From assembly GCF_030463565.1 (NCBI RefSeq), contig NC_134643.1, forward strand, positions 82,969,721 to 83,033,720: DNA of 64,000 nt. Direction: 5' to 3'. The notes under the pieces are model-generated. The model was not told the DNA's origin, ran no database searches, and was given only the letters and a program-made list of their open reading frames with translations. Shown here one piece after another: positions 34,035 through 52,739 of this stretch; within the stretch, counting starts at the first letter, position 1, and every line of letters starts with the position of its first letter. Source of the DNA: Pelecanus crispus. Taxonomy: Eukaryota > Chordata > Aves > Pelecaniformes > Pelecanidae. A program made the position numbers and the translations under genes.

Positions 34035-34104
34035 TACAATTAACGGTTGGACTGGATGATCTTAAAGGTCTTTTCCAACCTAAATGATTCTAAATGATTC
34101 TATG
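34035..34104 (+). mobile_element. CR1 3' tail fragment
   Basis: The last 70 bases of a CR1, with GGTTGGACTGGATGATCTTA and a tail in which the octamer is partly repeated (AATGATTCTAAATGATTCTA). Heavy 5' truncation left nothing else. Confidence 0.85.
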
Positions 34105-36105
34105 ATGAGCACATGGGAAATACGTTCTTTATTTACAATATCACTGCATTCAGCCTTTGATACAATAGAGAGTATCTTGTTTCCTTTCTCCTAGTTCCTC
34201 TCCTTTTGGTGTTAAAAACCTGGAAAAGAATGTATGTCAACTTCCTCTAACTCAGAAGAGCCCTTGGGGTCTCATCATTCTTGGCTGAAATTTTTAGTGA
34301 TAGTTAAACTACGTACTGGATTCAGCTACATGATGAATTAGAAAAGTGCAATTTGATTATAAAAGTCAGCTTACTGAAATTTAAAGTACATCATGTAGTG
34401 GGTACATCTCTAGAGTTTGTATCGCTTTACATATAACCATAGAACTGCCCTTAGAAAACAAATCATATCTAATTCTAATTTTTCTAACTAAAATAGAAGG
34501 AATTTCTTTTGTGTTATTTCAACTGATTAAATAACCCCACTCCTTTCAAATGTTCTTATCCTGTGTCAGTCTCTCTTCTATTACATAGAAATTAGCATAC
34601 AAGGTCAGTCAAATACTATAAAAAAGGGGGGTTTAAAATTTCAGTTTTCTAAGCTACAGTGCTGGTCAGTGTGGGTTAAAATACAATTTTAGAGAGGTCT
34701 TTTCCTCCGAAATCAACCTGCTCAACTGTAATTAGATATTCATGTGGCCTTACAACCTCATCACTGTAGTCTTGGACGTTGCATGAATCTTAACAATTTT
34801 AAAATAATTTTCTGCCACGTGGACATGTGACAATCAGTTTTATTTTTTATTGTTTCCTTTTATAACATTTACACTTGTCTGGGGAATAGAAACTTCTTAC
34901 AGCAAGTGAAGAAAGTGAGAAACTCTGAGACGTCAACAAGTTTAAAAGAAGAAGAACAATCCTGGTTACTGTTGAAAATGTTTGCTTTGCTAAGCAAACT
35001 TCCTGAGTAAGGTAAGGCAAGGAAATACCTTGCTACCTTGTTGATCTAGTCACTTGATTTATGTTCAGGGGGAGCACTTCTATGAATAGAGTATACAAGA
35101 TGAAGAAACAAAAAAGGAATTTTTTATTATAAAGCTAACTTCTAGAGCTTTCAAAACATTTTGTCTGTTCCTGTGCAACATACATGAAATGCCTATTCCT
35201 ATTTTAAAAAACTAATGATGTAAAGGATAAATATGAGTAGGCAAGAAAAAGCAAGTCAAGGTGGAGAACACAGACTCACGCTAATTGCAAGGCATGAACA
35301 AATGTTAGCCACGTTTGTGTTTTCCTTAGCCAGTAACAGAGTGGATTGTCAATGCATTGCAGAGCAAGTAGGTTTAGAAAAGCAGTTGAAGTCTGAAGGT
35401 GCTTCTGGAGGGGCTCGAACAACATTTGAAGTGATTGTTATCAGAAGAGTGAAGTGAGAAGTGGGGGGAAAGTAAAGCATACAGATTGAATGATCAGATG
35501 TTTGGGTGTGAGTTAATGGAATTCAGTAGTCTTGGGGACTTGGGTTGGTTTTGGTGTTTTTCTTTGAAGAAGTAAAGAGTGCTGGCTAAGTTGTTTTGTC
35601 TCAATATTAGGGATAAATGGGGAAATCTAGAACTTGGAAAAAATGGACAGTTTTTGTGGAAACAACTAGATCTGAGGCAATTAAAGGATGATTAGGGTTA
35701 AATGATTTTTAGATACTATAAAGCTTCAGTCAGTTTTACGGATTGCACTTACACTTAATTTTCTCACGTTAGTTCAAAGCCAGGGGAAAGAATACATACA
35801 GCTGCAGTTAATGTGCTCTCTTAAATTAGGGAAAGTGTATACTGTTTGCTAGGTACTAGTCTGTGTCAAATTATGAACCAAAATGTGCTCCAACACCTCT
35901 AAGCATGCAGAGGGAGCTAGAAGTGTGTACTTCTTATCCAAAGAGGCAGGGGAATTGTGTTACATATGTTTAGAATTAAATTACAATCGAAAGATTCTGA
36001 AACCATGAGTGAAAAAACTCTTTGAATCTGTAAAAGAAATAAGCTGGTATATACAATTCATTTTTAAAAAGCTGTTTGTTCCAAAACAAGGGTGGTGACA
36101 GTATT

Positions 36106-41793
<5,688 letters not shown>

Positions 41794-43988
41794 TTAGTCA
41801 GCGTGCGTTCTGCTCCACGGATGCACTATAGTTTGGACCAGCATTTTAAGAGACTATCTCTTCAGTGGTGAGGATACTGCCAATTCTGCCAGGGACATGA
41901 GCCGGGGATGTTTTTTCCAAACAATTCCCATGATGCTGTTTGGGCAGATGCTGGAAGGAAGCAGCCATTTTATGAGCTACTTACAATTAGTATTGTATTA
42001 CGGTTGTTCTCTAACTTAATTATTTGGAGACAGTTTTTGAGAGACCACAGGCAAAGTTTGCTTTTAGTCATTCAGAGAACTTGTTTCTGTGGTCCCAAGT
42101 TTGTGTTTCTTGTCCTTCTAAGACCAAACTAGGCAGACAGCCTTGATATGTGATGAATAATGGTAAGCTCAGCATGTTGTTTCACCTGAGCTCTGAAAGT
42201 ATGCAGCACAGTCACTTGAGAGCAGGTAGGTCTGCCACTTTGTTCAGGCACACTATTACCCTCAACACAGAATAAACAGCTCAGTTTAGTTTTGTAACAC
42301 TTTTTGAATTTTCTGGTGCTGCAAATACAGTTCCCTTCTTTACTAACAAACTGAAATATCTAATTCTGTCTGCCAGCCACAAGTGGAAATTTGTTCCTCT
42401 TCCCTACTCTGTTTTGGTTTCAAGAATAATACGATTTTATTTGCAAAGATCTAGGAATAGATGAATATGACTGGAGAAGCCTGTGACCTACATTCATCTC
42501 TGGACTAGATAGCTAATCAAAGTCCTGCCCCTAATCTTCCATAAGTTTAAGAATATTGAACAGTCTGTATGGGTTCTGTTTATGTTTAAACTTGGAAAAG
42601 GCCTGTGAGAGTGCAAGAAAGAAAATATAGTTGGCATATAGGGAGGCAATTTTTCAAGCACCTGGTCTGAAACCTGAAACTCTCAAGGGTTTTGTTTCTT
42701 AAAAGGATGCAGTCTGATCCCTGATTCCTACTTCTGTATGCCTTTCATACAGAAAGGCTTTAAAATATTGCAATACATGAGTTCATTTAAACTCAATGGA
42801 CTATACAGTGAGGTTGAGAGAATTAGGTAGAAATATGGTTGTCTGCAATAAAAATTGTGTGTTGAATATACAAAAACATTTTAGACAGCATTTTTTTCCC
42901 CTCAAGATTAGAATCAAGGAATTTCCCCAGTCCCACATGAAGTATCGATCAGTGACATGGTATGGGGAGGAAGCCTCAAACTAATTTTAATTCTGTAGTC
43001 ATTACAGCTGTTGTTTGTTTTGCAAAACAAGGCCCCCAGTTTGGAAATGAGCCGACACGTATACAATTTTGTTCCTTACAGAACTCCTTAGAAGTTAATA
43101 GAGCTCAGAGCAGGTTAACTCCTGTTGATCCAATAGCAAGACCAAGGCCTTTATTTAGTCAGTGGAACTACTGGCTGTAATTGGGAGGATTCCAAATAAA
43201 TGTCTGTTTTTATGCAGATTGCATGTCTGTTCTGGGGAATACATGAATTAAATTGTAAGAAAGAGTGTAAGTGGGTAATTCTTTAAGCCTCTGTCCTGAA
43301 AACCAGCTCTTGGCACTTGTGTTGTTTTATTTAGTTTTGGTAGTTTGATGTGTTTTATTTTTATTTTCATCTCCCTGTGGAAATCACTACTTAGAACCTT
43401 CAGTATGTTTCAATGCAGCTGTTAGTTTGTATTCAGTGGACTGCACAAGGACGTTTTTACGCATTTATCCACCATTGCCACAAACACTATTGGCAGTGTA
43501 TTTTTCTAAAATTGTTGTTTCAGCTTTCCAAATATTCCAAGGCATCACTTGATATGGGACACACTCAGAATTTTGAAAGATATGCCTGTATTTCAGCATT
43601 ACCTCCAATATTTTGGATCTGTCTTGTTCAGTAAGACTTCCATGCAAAAATGTTGATTCCTGATTGCTTTCCTCACTCCTACTCTTCCCATATCTCCAAG
43701 AAGAGAAATCTAGAAGATTCTGAATAACTTAGGGAAGCATTCAAAAGAAGATTAAACTGATACAAAACAAGCATTTATGTTGGATAAAGCTGAATATGTC
43801 TTTAGTCCGTCAAAATAAATAGGATTATTTGCATGAACAAAATATTAGGTATAATAGGTAGCTTTAATAGTATTTATATTTGTAGTTACATTAAGATTAC
43901 ACTGTCTCAGCTCCTCCGTTTTTATACATTTGGTGCCTTGCAAAGTGTATGTGTAAATAACAAATATGTTTACTTCTTCCTTTCCAGA

Positions 43989-44002
43989 GGGGGGGGGGGG
44001 GG
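43989..44002 (+). repeat. G14 homopolymer
   Basis: A run of 14 G in intergenic DNA between MANSC4 and KLHL42, with no associated element seen. Confidence 0.85.
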
Positions 44003-47000
44003 AAGAGGACTAGCTCTGTGACCTACTTCAGTTAGATGGACCTGAAATACCATACGATTTTTTCAATTTCAGTGGGGTTCTGTCCAGACATTAAGATAAA
44101 GTGCGAGACTGGCTGTGAACACACCTGAGCATCTAAGCATCTTTCAGACCATTCAATAAGTCTTTCTCTGTTTTGAATAAAGTTAACAAATTCTTAAGTA
44201 CCTGTTACTTCCATTGAGGCAGTCACCAAACATGGTAAGCGTGAGTAATCACTATGCGTAATGTTTAATTACGTATTTGCAAAATTGGGCTTGGTTAACC
44301 AGTCGCGTTTTGTACAGATTTATATGTTTTCAATGTATATTTTAAATCTCTTTTTTTGTTTGCCACTATTTGTCAATAGACATGTTGCTAGTCTTTCTCA
44401 GCACAGTTTTTATTCTGTTCTCCTGTGTGCTTCAACCAAGCAGCCTTTTTACCTTTACATTACTTGTCATTCTTTCTCCCTTCTCTGTTTCTTAATAAAT
44501 TGTAAGAGCAGGAATAGCTGCAGGGAAACTTTTTGTTTAATGAAATTGAGAGATTGAAATAAATAAATAAATGGCTGCTTTAGGCAATTTCCTTTAAAAA
44601 CTGAAAAGTTATCTCTCTTAAATTTCAGAGTCTTCTGCCAGCTTCCCCATAATTTCACCTTCACTTTTCTATGGGAAATGCATATATATAATTTAATGCT
44701 GAAGTTTTAAATCAGAAACATTTTGCAAGAAGGAAATACCGGAGTCTTACCTGCAAACCAGAGACCGACTGTTCCATGTGCTCTGCAAGGAGGGATCAAG
44801 AGACTTCTACTGTTAGCAAGGAGTCTCTGGCCGGTATCAGACCAGCACTTCATGCTCTTTAGTAATTCTTTTCATCAGTCTTCTCAAATTTCTTCCTGGA
44901 AAATAAAAAGGCAGTTGCCTGTTTTCTGTGAGAACATGGATGTCTTTGCAGACCTTTCAGTAAAAGAGACATAAATGTACCTGCCACAAAGGAAGAGAAT
45001 GATCTTTTTAATGATTCTTGTTAGAAACAGTACCTGAAGTTTTTCACCTGGGCTGGCAGTGATAATGGCACAATCCAAGAGCTTCCTAGCATAAAGGATT
45101 CATCATCAGGCATTAACTCTTTTTTTGCCAAATATAAGCAAAAGCAGACACCTTTTCCATATAAAGTGCCATATATATATTGATATTTGGGACTATATTT
45201 AGCCTATATGGAATATATGGTTCTAGTTCTCAGAATACGTAAAGACCAGAAAGATCTATATAGTACAGGAAAGCATTCCCAAAAAGGACTGAAAATGCCA
45301 AAGCTTTGATTCTGTAGTCAGATCGGCCTGTCTGAAGCTGCACTGCACATTGGCTTTGCTCATGGGTCATCTGTTGTGCACAGTGTTACTGTCCCATGCT
45401 TCTCTGCTGAATGTCTTGAAGGCGCCTGTCAGCCCTGAGGGGGGAGGACAGTCAGTGTCCTTGGCCAGGCTGAAGTTTAGGCATTTATGCTGTTTGAACA
45501 GCTACAGGAGACAGTGGTGTTAGTTGCTGTGTCCCAGCCAAGGCTACTGCCTGTATTTGGGAGTTTCCCCTTTCTTCTGCTCTGCCACTGGTGGTTAAGC
45601 CAGTATAATCAGAGGGGGACACATTCCTCGTGTAAATGCAGGCTAGACAAGAGGCAACAGTTGGGCCTCCTTGTCTGCGTCTTCCCTTTCCCAAGTAGAT
45701 GATAGGAGAGAAGGGAAAGATGCCCCCTGAGGCCTAGATGTGGCAAAGCAACGCTCCTTGATGCTGCCATGATGATGTAGAAGTACGCAGCAAATGGCTG
45801 CTGCTAGTGCAGACCCAGCCCGTCTCAGGCGTGGGAAGAGACCAGTGCTAACTGTATAAAGCACTTCTCTGCTACACTTAAAGTCAGACATGTTAGCTTA
45901 AATCATCTGTGTTTTAGATTGTCTGACAGAGCAGTTGAAAGATGACAACTACCAGCTAAGAAGTCCGCAGTTTCCCATGTGAGTTATGAACCTGCCCATG
46001 TCCTCATCTGAACATCAGTAAGCTTATTTAATCAAATGTGCAGCATAAATCCCATGCAATGTCAGCCCTAATAATCTCTGCTGAAGTCAGCAGAGCTCTG
46101 TGCCTGTGTTGCACTCCATGTGAATAAATTGAATTGCAGGCCTGTGTTGAAACCGTCTTTATCTCGTTTTTCTTAGATATGTACATGTGTTTTCCCTTTA
46201 TTACACCAGTGTTAAGGTCAAAATTTTACCTAAGCTAAGTATTTTGATAATGCCAGAATATGTCACTGTAACTCTATTATATAGTATAAATGTTATACAA
46301 TACTAATGTAATGAATCATGAAATAATGAAATGCAAGTACCTTGAAAAAAAATCAAAGCAAATCTTTTTGACATTACTGAAATAGTGCGCTCACTTTCTC
46401 CTTTAAAATTTCCTTGAAATCAAAACATTCCTGCAAAATGTCTTAAATTCAACAAAACAGCATTTTTTGAAAGAATTGTTTTGTCAAAAACAGTTATTAG
46501 TGGTCAGGTTTTGGTTTGGAGCAATATATCAAGTTTTTAATGAATCTGACCTTCTCCAAGGTTTGGGACAGATGGGTCCAAGATTCTGGTTTCAGCCCCA
46601 TCCCAACAACATGGTAAAAAGAGGTGAAATACTACAGTTTCTGTTCCTGGGACTCTGTGCAAACCATTTTTTAAACCCTTGTTTCAAAGGGCCTGCCAGG
46701 CCCTGAGGTTCTCTCAGAGCTTGGCTTCAAACTACTTCTGGTAAAACCTCTGCATGAAGGCTGGAATCTGTGTGTTCAAACAAAGAGCAACAGAAGTCTT
46801 CGCCGGATTAGGTTTATACAAATACAAATCTACTGGCATACATATAAACTTAAGCCAAGGTTTATGACAAAAGGCACAATGTTTAGCAAACACTCTAATG
46901 AATGATTGCTGATTTATGACAGAACTTGAAACTAGGCAAAGGGGATGGAGTTTCAATATTGTGATGAATTTTGTACAGCTGGATACTTAGTGAAAGTCTT

Positions 47001-50000
47001 CCATGTGGGTTACCATTCATCTTACCTAGTTATTATGTACTAAAATTCAGCTCTGCCTGTCTGCACCAGGATTTAAAAATATATGCTGTTTTAAAAGCAC
47101 CAGTTCACTCTCATCTAGACAGAGCTACACAAGAGTATTCTGGCTGGGGATGCACGATACATTTGTGCAGAACAAACATCCCTAACAGGAGATTGAGCAG
47201 CTGGCAGAGTGCTCCAGCAGCCTGACCCCTGTTCAGGTTTTGTCAGGGAACACTTATTTCACCTGAGGGACTTTCAAGGAAATTCCTTACTGGGTCTTTG
47301 GTGTAAAAAAATGGAACAGATTGAATGCCATTGTAATGATTTACGCGCTTATGCCTCCATTCTGCTGTCTGGTGACTGAACTTTCTCATGATCCACAGAG
47401 AATGCCCACTAGCACACAGACTATTGGAACAGCCTTTTTGCTGCACAGAGAGAGCTCTGTAGCACACTCTTTACTATTAATCACTCATTAAATTTGACTA
47501 AAGCAGGGGTAAGTTAAGTACTTGATAATAAATAATCAGTATTCAAAAAAAACACCACTCCAAGTATTTTTTCAGTAGTGTTACAAGCTACATTTGGTGC
47601 AAAGAATAAATATTAAATAGTACATCAAAAGCAGAAAAATTAAACAGAAAATTATAGGGAATAAAGTCTAAACAAGTGCTATTAGAAATAGGAGTGCTTT
47701 TTTTTTTTTTTTTTGGAATAGCATCGCTAATGGCATTGGGTAAGAAGTGCTTTTTCTGGCTGCGAATCTGAAAAAAAGAAATTACCTTTATTTAGCAGCT
47801 CATCCTTCACAAATAATAGAGATTTCAGTTGAAATAAAATTATGCTCCAGTCAGTTCCTCTCAGAAACGCCAAGATCCTTTAGAACACTGATATTTTTAA
47901 TGCTGAAATACTGCAGGATATTTCCTATGTTCCACAGATGCTTACTTTGTATCCTGTGACAAGGAAAATACTAAACAATGGCAGCAGTTGGTGAATCATT
48001 TCCAAAAGACTAATTCCTCTCTTGAGTAATTCCACTATTACTCAATACACAGTTCCCTGGCAGTACAGTACAATTCCCTGGCGTCCCAGAGGGAAGAATG
48101 TGGCACTTTATATTTTATATTAGATAGCATGTATATTTAAAACATCCCCTGATTCGCTTCCAGTTCACATTTTAGACTAGTAAGGCTGAAAGGAATTCAA
48201 TTTTTCCTTTTTTTTTTTCCCTCTATGTGGTCCTTTCCTTAGAGCAATCAGGTTGGTGTTACTTTCTGGTTCTCATGTATTATCTACTGTCTCTGTGTTG
48301 AATCAAGAGAAAGTTTGCCTAAAACAAACACAAACCCACTGCAGTCTTCCTTTAGACACTGTACTGGTGCTTAAGGGTTTGGTTCTCCTCTGCTGCAGAT
48401 TTTTTGTGTGATCTTGGGTTAGACCCACCAAGAAATTCAGGCTATATTTCATGTATATGTAAACCAGGTTTCCTGCCAAGAAAAGCATTTGTCATTCTGA
48501 TTCCCAGTCACTGGTACTTCTGTTACCCTCCTTTGCTGTGTCTTGTGACCTTACCAGACTGGAGACCCATCCAGCTTACCACACAAAGCCATTGAGTGGT
48601 TCATGGAGAAAAAACAAGTGGCCATGGTTTTCTAAGTAAACCTAAGCAGTGTTAAATACTTGAAGGGAATCTAAAGTGTAAGCAGGCTTCAGTCTTAGCG
48701 CACAGAGCAGGCTTGCACCAGCCTTGCCAGTCAGGAAGCATGAGCCGAGCTCCATGCAAAACAGAAAAGAGTGCTACTTCTGTCTAGTTATCTCTGGCTT
48801 CACTTTTCCTATCTTTGTAGCAGTAGCTCCTCCTGACTCTCTGTGTTTCCTTGCTTTTGCTAAGCTAGAAAAGGCAGAGGGCTATAGAAGTGTATGCCCC
48901 GGCAGAGAAAGGGTCAGAAGCTTAGGTTTTCCGTATCATGGTTGAATGGTCTATTACAATGTAGCTGCTGTATAAAAGAGCTTCTTCCATTTCCAAGTCT
49001 TTCTAAAAGAAAAGAGTGATCTCTCTTCAGCCTTGGAAATAATTCAGGCACTAACTACAAGAAAACAGTTTAGGCACCAAGCACAGGAAAAAGTGTCTAG
49101 ACTGTGAATCCCAAGCAGAAATGGCCATCTCAACCCTAGAGAGCCCTTATTGACATTCTCTGGTGCCTTCCTGCTCCATTTGTTGGCACTTGAGAATCCT
49201 TTTCCTTGAGATAAATTTGTTTCTCAGACACTGCAAGAGAGAGACCTGAAGTATCTAAAACAGGCTTGAAGATTTTGCTCCAGAAGCCAAACTCTAAAAG
49301 TTAGGTATTGAAAAGCTGAGCATAGTCACCTTTGTCTTCCTCTCTGTGTAAATGTCTTGTTCTTCGGGGTATGTCCTCTTTTAATATCTACCATGATGCA
49401 AAGTAGTTTTCATGTTGTTTCATGCTTCAGCATGTTCTTGAAGAGTGATAGATGGTCTTTCATATTTGTTTCAAAGATCATGCAAGTCTTTTATGGCTCT
49501 TAACTACAGATTTTGACTTTGTAGCTCGAGCACTAGAGTTTCATTTTGAAGTCTGGAAAATACATTTCTTACTCTCTTAAGATCAACCAAGATGGTTGCT
49601 GGTGAAACAGCAAGATCTTTTCTTTGATTCAGTATAATAATATATATTATTGACCTTAGCATAAAACCGTATAGCTGTAGACTGCAAGACAGATGAAATT
49701 ATCTGTACAAATATGGGAAAAAAAGGTAGTCCTTGCCTTGGTGCATTTGCAGTGTAAGTACTATATAAGCACACTGTACAGACTGACTGATTAGTGTAGT
49801 AAAAAACCAAGGGAACTGCCCTGTCAGCATGCTCTGACTTAATGCAATTGCCCAGTCCTAAGCCTGGGTAAAGCACAGATAGCTGACAATCAGCCTAGTA
49901 GTAAAAATAATAGGTTAAGGAAACAGATTTAGGTTTTTTACAAAAGTGGCCATTCAACAAAGAGTACTGCTGGCCCCTTGCGCATATGACAGCTCCTGAT

Positions 50001-51078
50001 GAAAGCTATAGAAGTCAGTGCTCTCGAAAGTTTGCTGGCAGGAAGAAAATACTTATCAGCACATGACAGAACTGATCCAGCTTATTAAAAACCTCATGGA
50101 CTGTGAGGAAGATGGACTTGAAATCCTTGGCAGAGTGGCAGGTGCAGGCACATAAGCAACAGAAGAAATATTCCATCTATCCAGGCTGCGGTGTCAACAC
50201 TTTGAGGGAACAGAACTTATCATAACTGACTCCATGGAAAAAAATCACTCACCAGTTAGGAGCTAACTTACCAATACATCAAACATACAAGACTCCAAAA
50301 CAGATGTCTAAAGATGGCAATCATACCACCGTGTTGGCAATCATACTGTATTCCAACAGGGGAGCTTAATGGCCACAACAAACAGGAGCTCTCTGTTTAC
50401 CTCTGAAGTATGAACGATTACAATTGCTTGAAATGTCTGCCTGTGGGAATTAAAGTACAAGAAGGAAATATGGGTTGGGCTCCCACTGAAGTGGTAAGAC
50501 ACTTGTTGTGTGTAATGACCTTTTCAAGGCTGAACCTGAGGCAGAGAAAACAATAGCTTGAATGCTCAGACTCAAGCTTCGGCTAGGTGCAAAAGTCGAA
50601 AAGCCAAATAACGCAGTGCTTCATCAAGAACAGAAGACAGGAAAATTGAATTTGAAAATTGGTTAAGTATTGAGGAGAATGGAAGAGGAACGCAAAACAA
50701 GCAAACAGTGAAACTCATTAGCAGGAAAGAGAAAACGAGAGGTGACAGTGGCCTATCTAGGGACTGAGGCTGTTGAAGAGAGCTCTTTGGAACTGGTTAG
50801 AATCCTATATAAAAGGATTTCAGAACATAAATGGGCCCTTCAAAAACGAGATGATGAAAATGTTTTGAAGTGAGGTGGAAAACAAAAATGCACAGAAATC
50901 TACCCCACCTCAACAAATGCTTTTGTAAAAGTCAGGAGAAAAGAACACCTGTAACTCTGAGATTGACATTCATGTCATCTGTAGGGGCTAGAGTTAAGAA
51001 GCTGAAGATCAGCAAAATGGTGAGAGAGGCTCATTTCACAGAGGAAAAGCTAGAAAGCAGACAACCCTGTCTTCCTTA

Positions 51079-51145
51079 AAAAAAAAAAGAAAAAAGAAAA
51101 GAAGAAAAAAAAAGAAAAAAGAAAAAAAAAAGAAAGAAAAGAAAC
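51079..51145 (+). repeat. Long purine-only A/G tract
   Basis: About 67 bases made only of A and G, in units such as AAAAAAGAAAAG. Such tracts can form triplex DNA, but it may simply be a decayed poly(A). No transposon body was identified next to it. Confidence 0.8.
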
Positions 51146-51418
51146 AGCCTAATGCAACTCTGAATTCAGAGTTTCAATAGTTGGGGAAATGATTCCTCCT
51201 GAGTAGTGGAAATAGGGAGTTGCCTGAAAACTAAGCAATCTGCCATAACTGGAGATGAGTCACATTAGTGCTAAAAGGAAAGGTTTTCTATGGTCTGCCA
51301 TACACAGGGTGAAAGAAATATCTTTATAAAGATAAAATATATTTTAAAGTCTTTATGTTAAGCATCATCATGTAAGAACACAGAGGATGGCAGACGTCCT
51401 CATCTGTTTCAGCAGTTT

Positions 51419-51437
51419 AAAAAAAAAAAAAAAAAAA
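51419..51437 (+). repeat. Poly(A) run
   Basis: About 18 uninterrupted A in gene-free DNA upstream of KLHL42, with no recognised SINE or pseudogene body before it. Confidence 0.8.
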
Positions 51438-51784
51438 GGACTGTCGCTATGTTTCAAGAATGTAACAAGGCAAACAGCAAAACAGTCACTTTATCCATGC
51501 CCAAGATGCTCGGTTATTAATTTGCTTTTTCCCTGTTCATGTCAAACAATCTCAGGGCTCTGGTATGTATATTGCTTCATGAATAACATAGATGTCCTAT
51601 TCCAGGAACTTACGTTTAAATAGAAAAGAGAGAGTAGCAGAACAGGTTATATAGTATCTTTTTGCACCAAACCAGGAGCTGAGATGCTGAGGGACTTGTG
51701 CAGGAGGAATCAGGAAGGTCGTAGCAGAATTATGTATCGTACTTGCCGTTCCTAAATCCTACTGCTGCCCTAGACGTGCAAGAC

Positions 51785-51845
51785 GATCCTTTTTGTTGTC
51801 TTTTGGCCCTTTTTGTTGTCTTTTGGTCCTTTTTGATCCTTTCGT
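51785..51845 (+). repeat. Short tandem repeat upstream of KLHL42
   Basis: Two copies of the 20-mer unit CCTTTTTGTTGTCTTTTGG plus one base, followed by a partial third copy, lie about 750 bases upstream of the KLHL42 start codon. Confidence 0.75.
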
Positions 51846-52337
51846 TAGTGGATGCCACGGTGTCAGGATGCCGAGGCATCCCACTGACGGTAGCGCTCCT
51901 GCATCCTCTCTGGCTACGCACCAATACGTATACGCATACCATATGGGTTTTTTCCTGCGTGTGTGGGTCGAGATTATTCCCCCTCTCCAGGGATGCAGGA
52001 GTGCATTCATGGCCAGGGGTCAGAGCTGCCGGCTGGAACTTGCCACCGCGGCCCAATTCTGGCAGCGCCAGGAGGGGAGGCGGGGGAATCGCTGCACGTT
52101 GTGCCGGTTGCTGCACCCTGGAGCCCAGGGCTTGGCCTTTCTGGTCGTGGCCCCGACACGCACACGAGCTTCAAAATCCCCCCGTCCCCGGCAGGGGGGC
52201 CGGGCGGGGTGGGCGGGCGCCCTGCAGCGCCTTTGGGCGCTGGGGGCCCCGGCGGGCAGCGCGGAGAGGCCCGGCCACGGCCTGAGCGCTCAACATTGCC
52301 TTTTTAGGGCTTTTTTTTCTCCTTTCCTCTCTGGCTT

Positions 52338-52361
52338 TTTTTTTTTTTTTTTTTTTTTTTC
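52338..52361 (+). repeat. Poly(T) run within the CpG island
   Basis: A run of about 25 T interrupts the GC-rich promoter region, inside a longer pyrimidine tract. It may lie at or just upstream of the transcription start. Confidence 0.8.
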
Positions 52362-52376
52362 CCTTCTTCTCCTTGC

Positions 52377-52739
52377 ATGGACGGAGCGGCGGCGGGGGCC
52401 GGCGGGGCTGCGGCGGCGCCTCCCCCCATCCCTCCCTCCTTCCTCCCCCGTAGGGGCCCGGCCCGGCCCGGCCCGGCCCGGCGCGGCTCGGCTCCTCCCA
52501 TCCCGGCAGCGCCGGCGGGCCGGAGGAGGAGCCCGGCCGCAGGCGGCCGGGGCCAGGCTGAGGCGCAGCCAGGGGAGGGGGTGAGCCATGTCCTTGGCGG
52601 AGCGGCGGCGGCAGGAGGAGGAAGAGGAGGGGGAAGGGGGAGAAGGGGCTGGGGCCGGCGCGGGGGAGGAGGTGGTGCAGATCCGGCTGGGCGACAAGTG
52701 CTACCCGGTGTGCAAGAGGAAGCTGATCGAGCAGAGTGA
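52377..52739 (+). other. Upstream ORF overlapping the KLHL42 start codon
   Basis: An ATG at 52377 opens a 120-codon frame, out of frame with KLHL42, which ends at 52739, about 150 bases past the KLHL42 ATG. Its product would be an Ala/Gly/Pro-rich stretch with no recognisable domain. GC-rich DNA produces long chance frames, so it is reported as a possible translational control element and not as a gene. Confidence 0.3.

Larger units (their letters stand above)
26040..36105. other. Intergenic region between MRPS35 and MANSC4
   Basis: Holds two family 1 LTRs and a CR1 tail. The rest shows no coding sequence, tRNA or other RNA gene that I can recognise. Confidence 0.7.

Noticed and set aside
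45160-45225. Serum-response-like CArG boxes around CCATATA and CTATATGG
   Set aside because: No full CC(A/T)6GG match, in AT-rich intergenic DNA far from any promoter.
51743-52584. Long plus-strand frames upstream of KLHL42, including one ending at 52584
   Set aside because: They run through the poly(T) tract and promoter, match no family, and the last one stops just before the KLHL42 ATG. They reflect lack of stop codons in GC-rich DNA.
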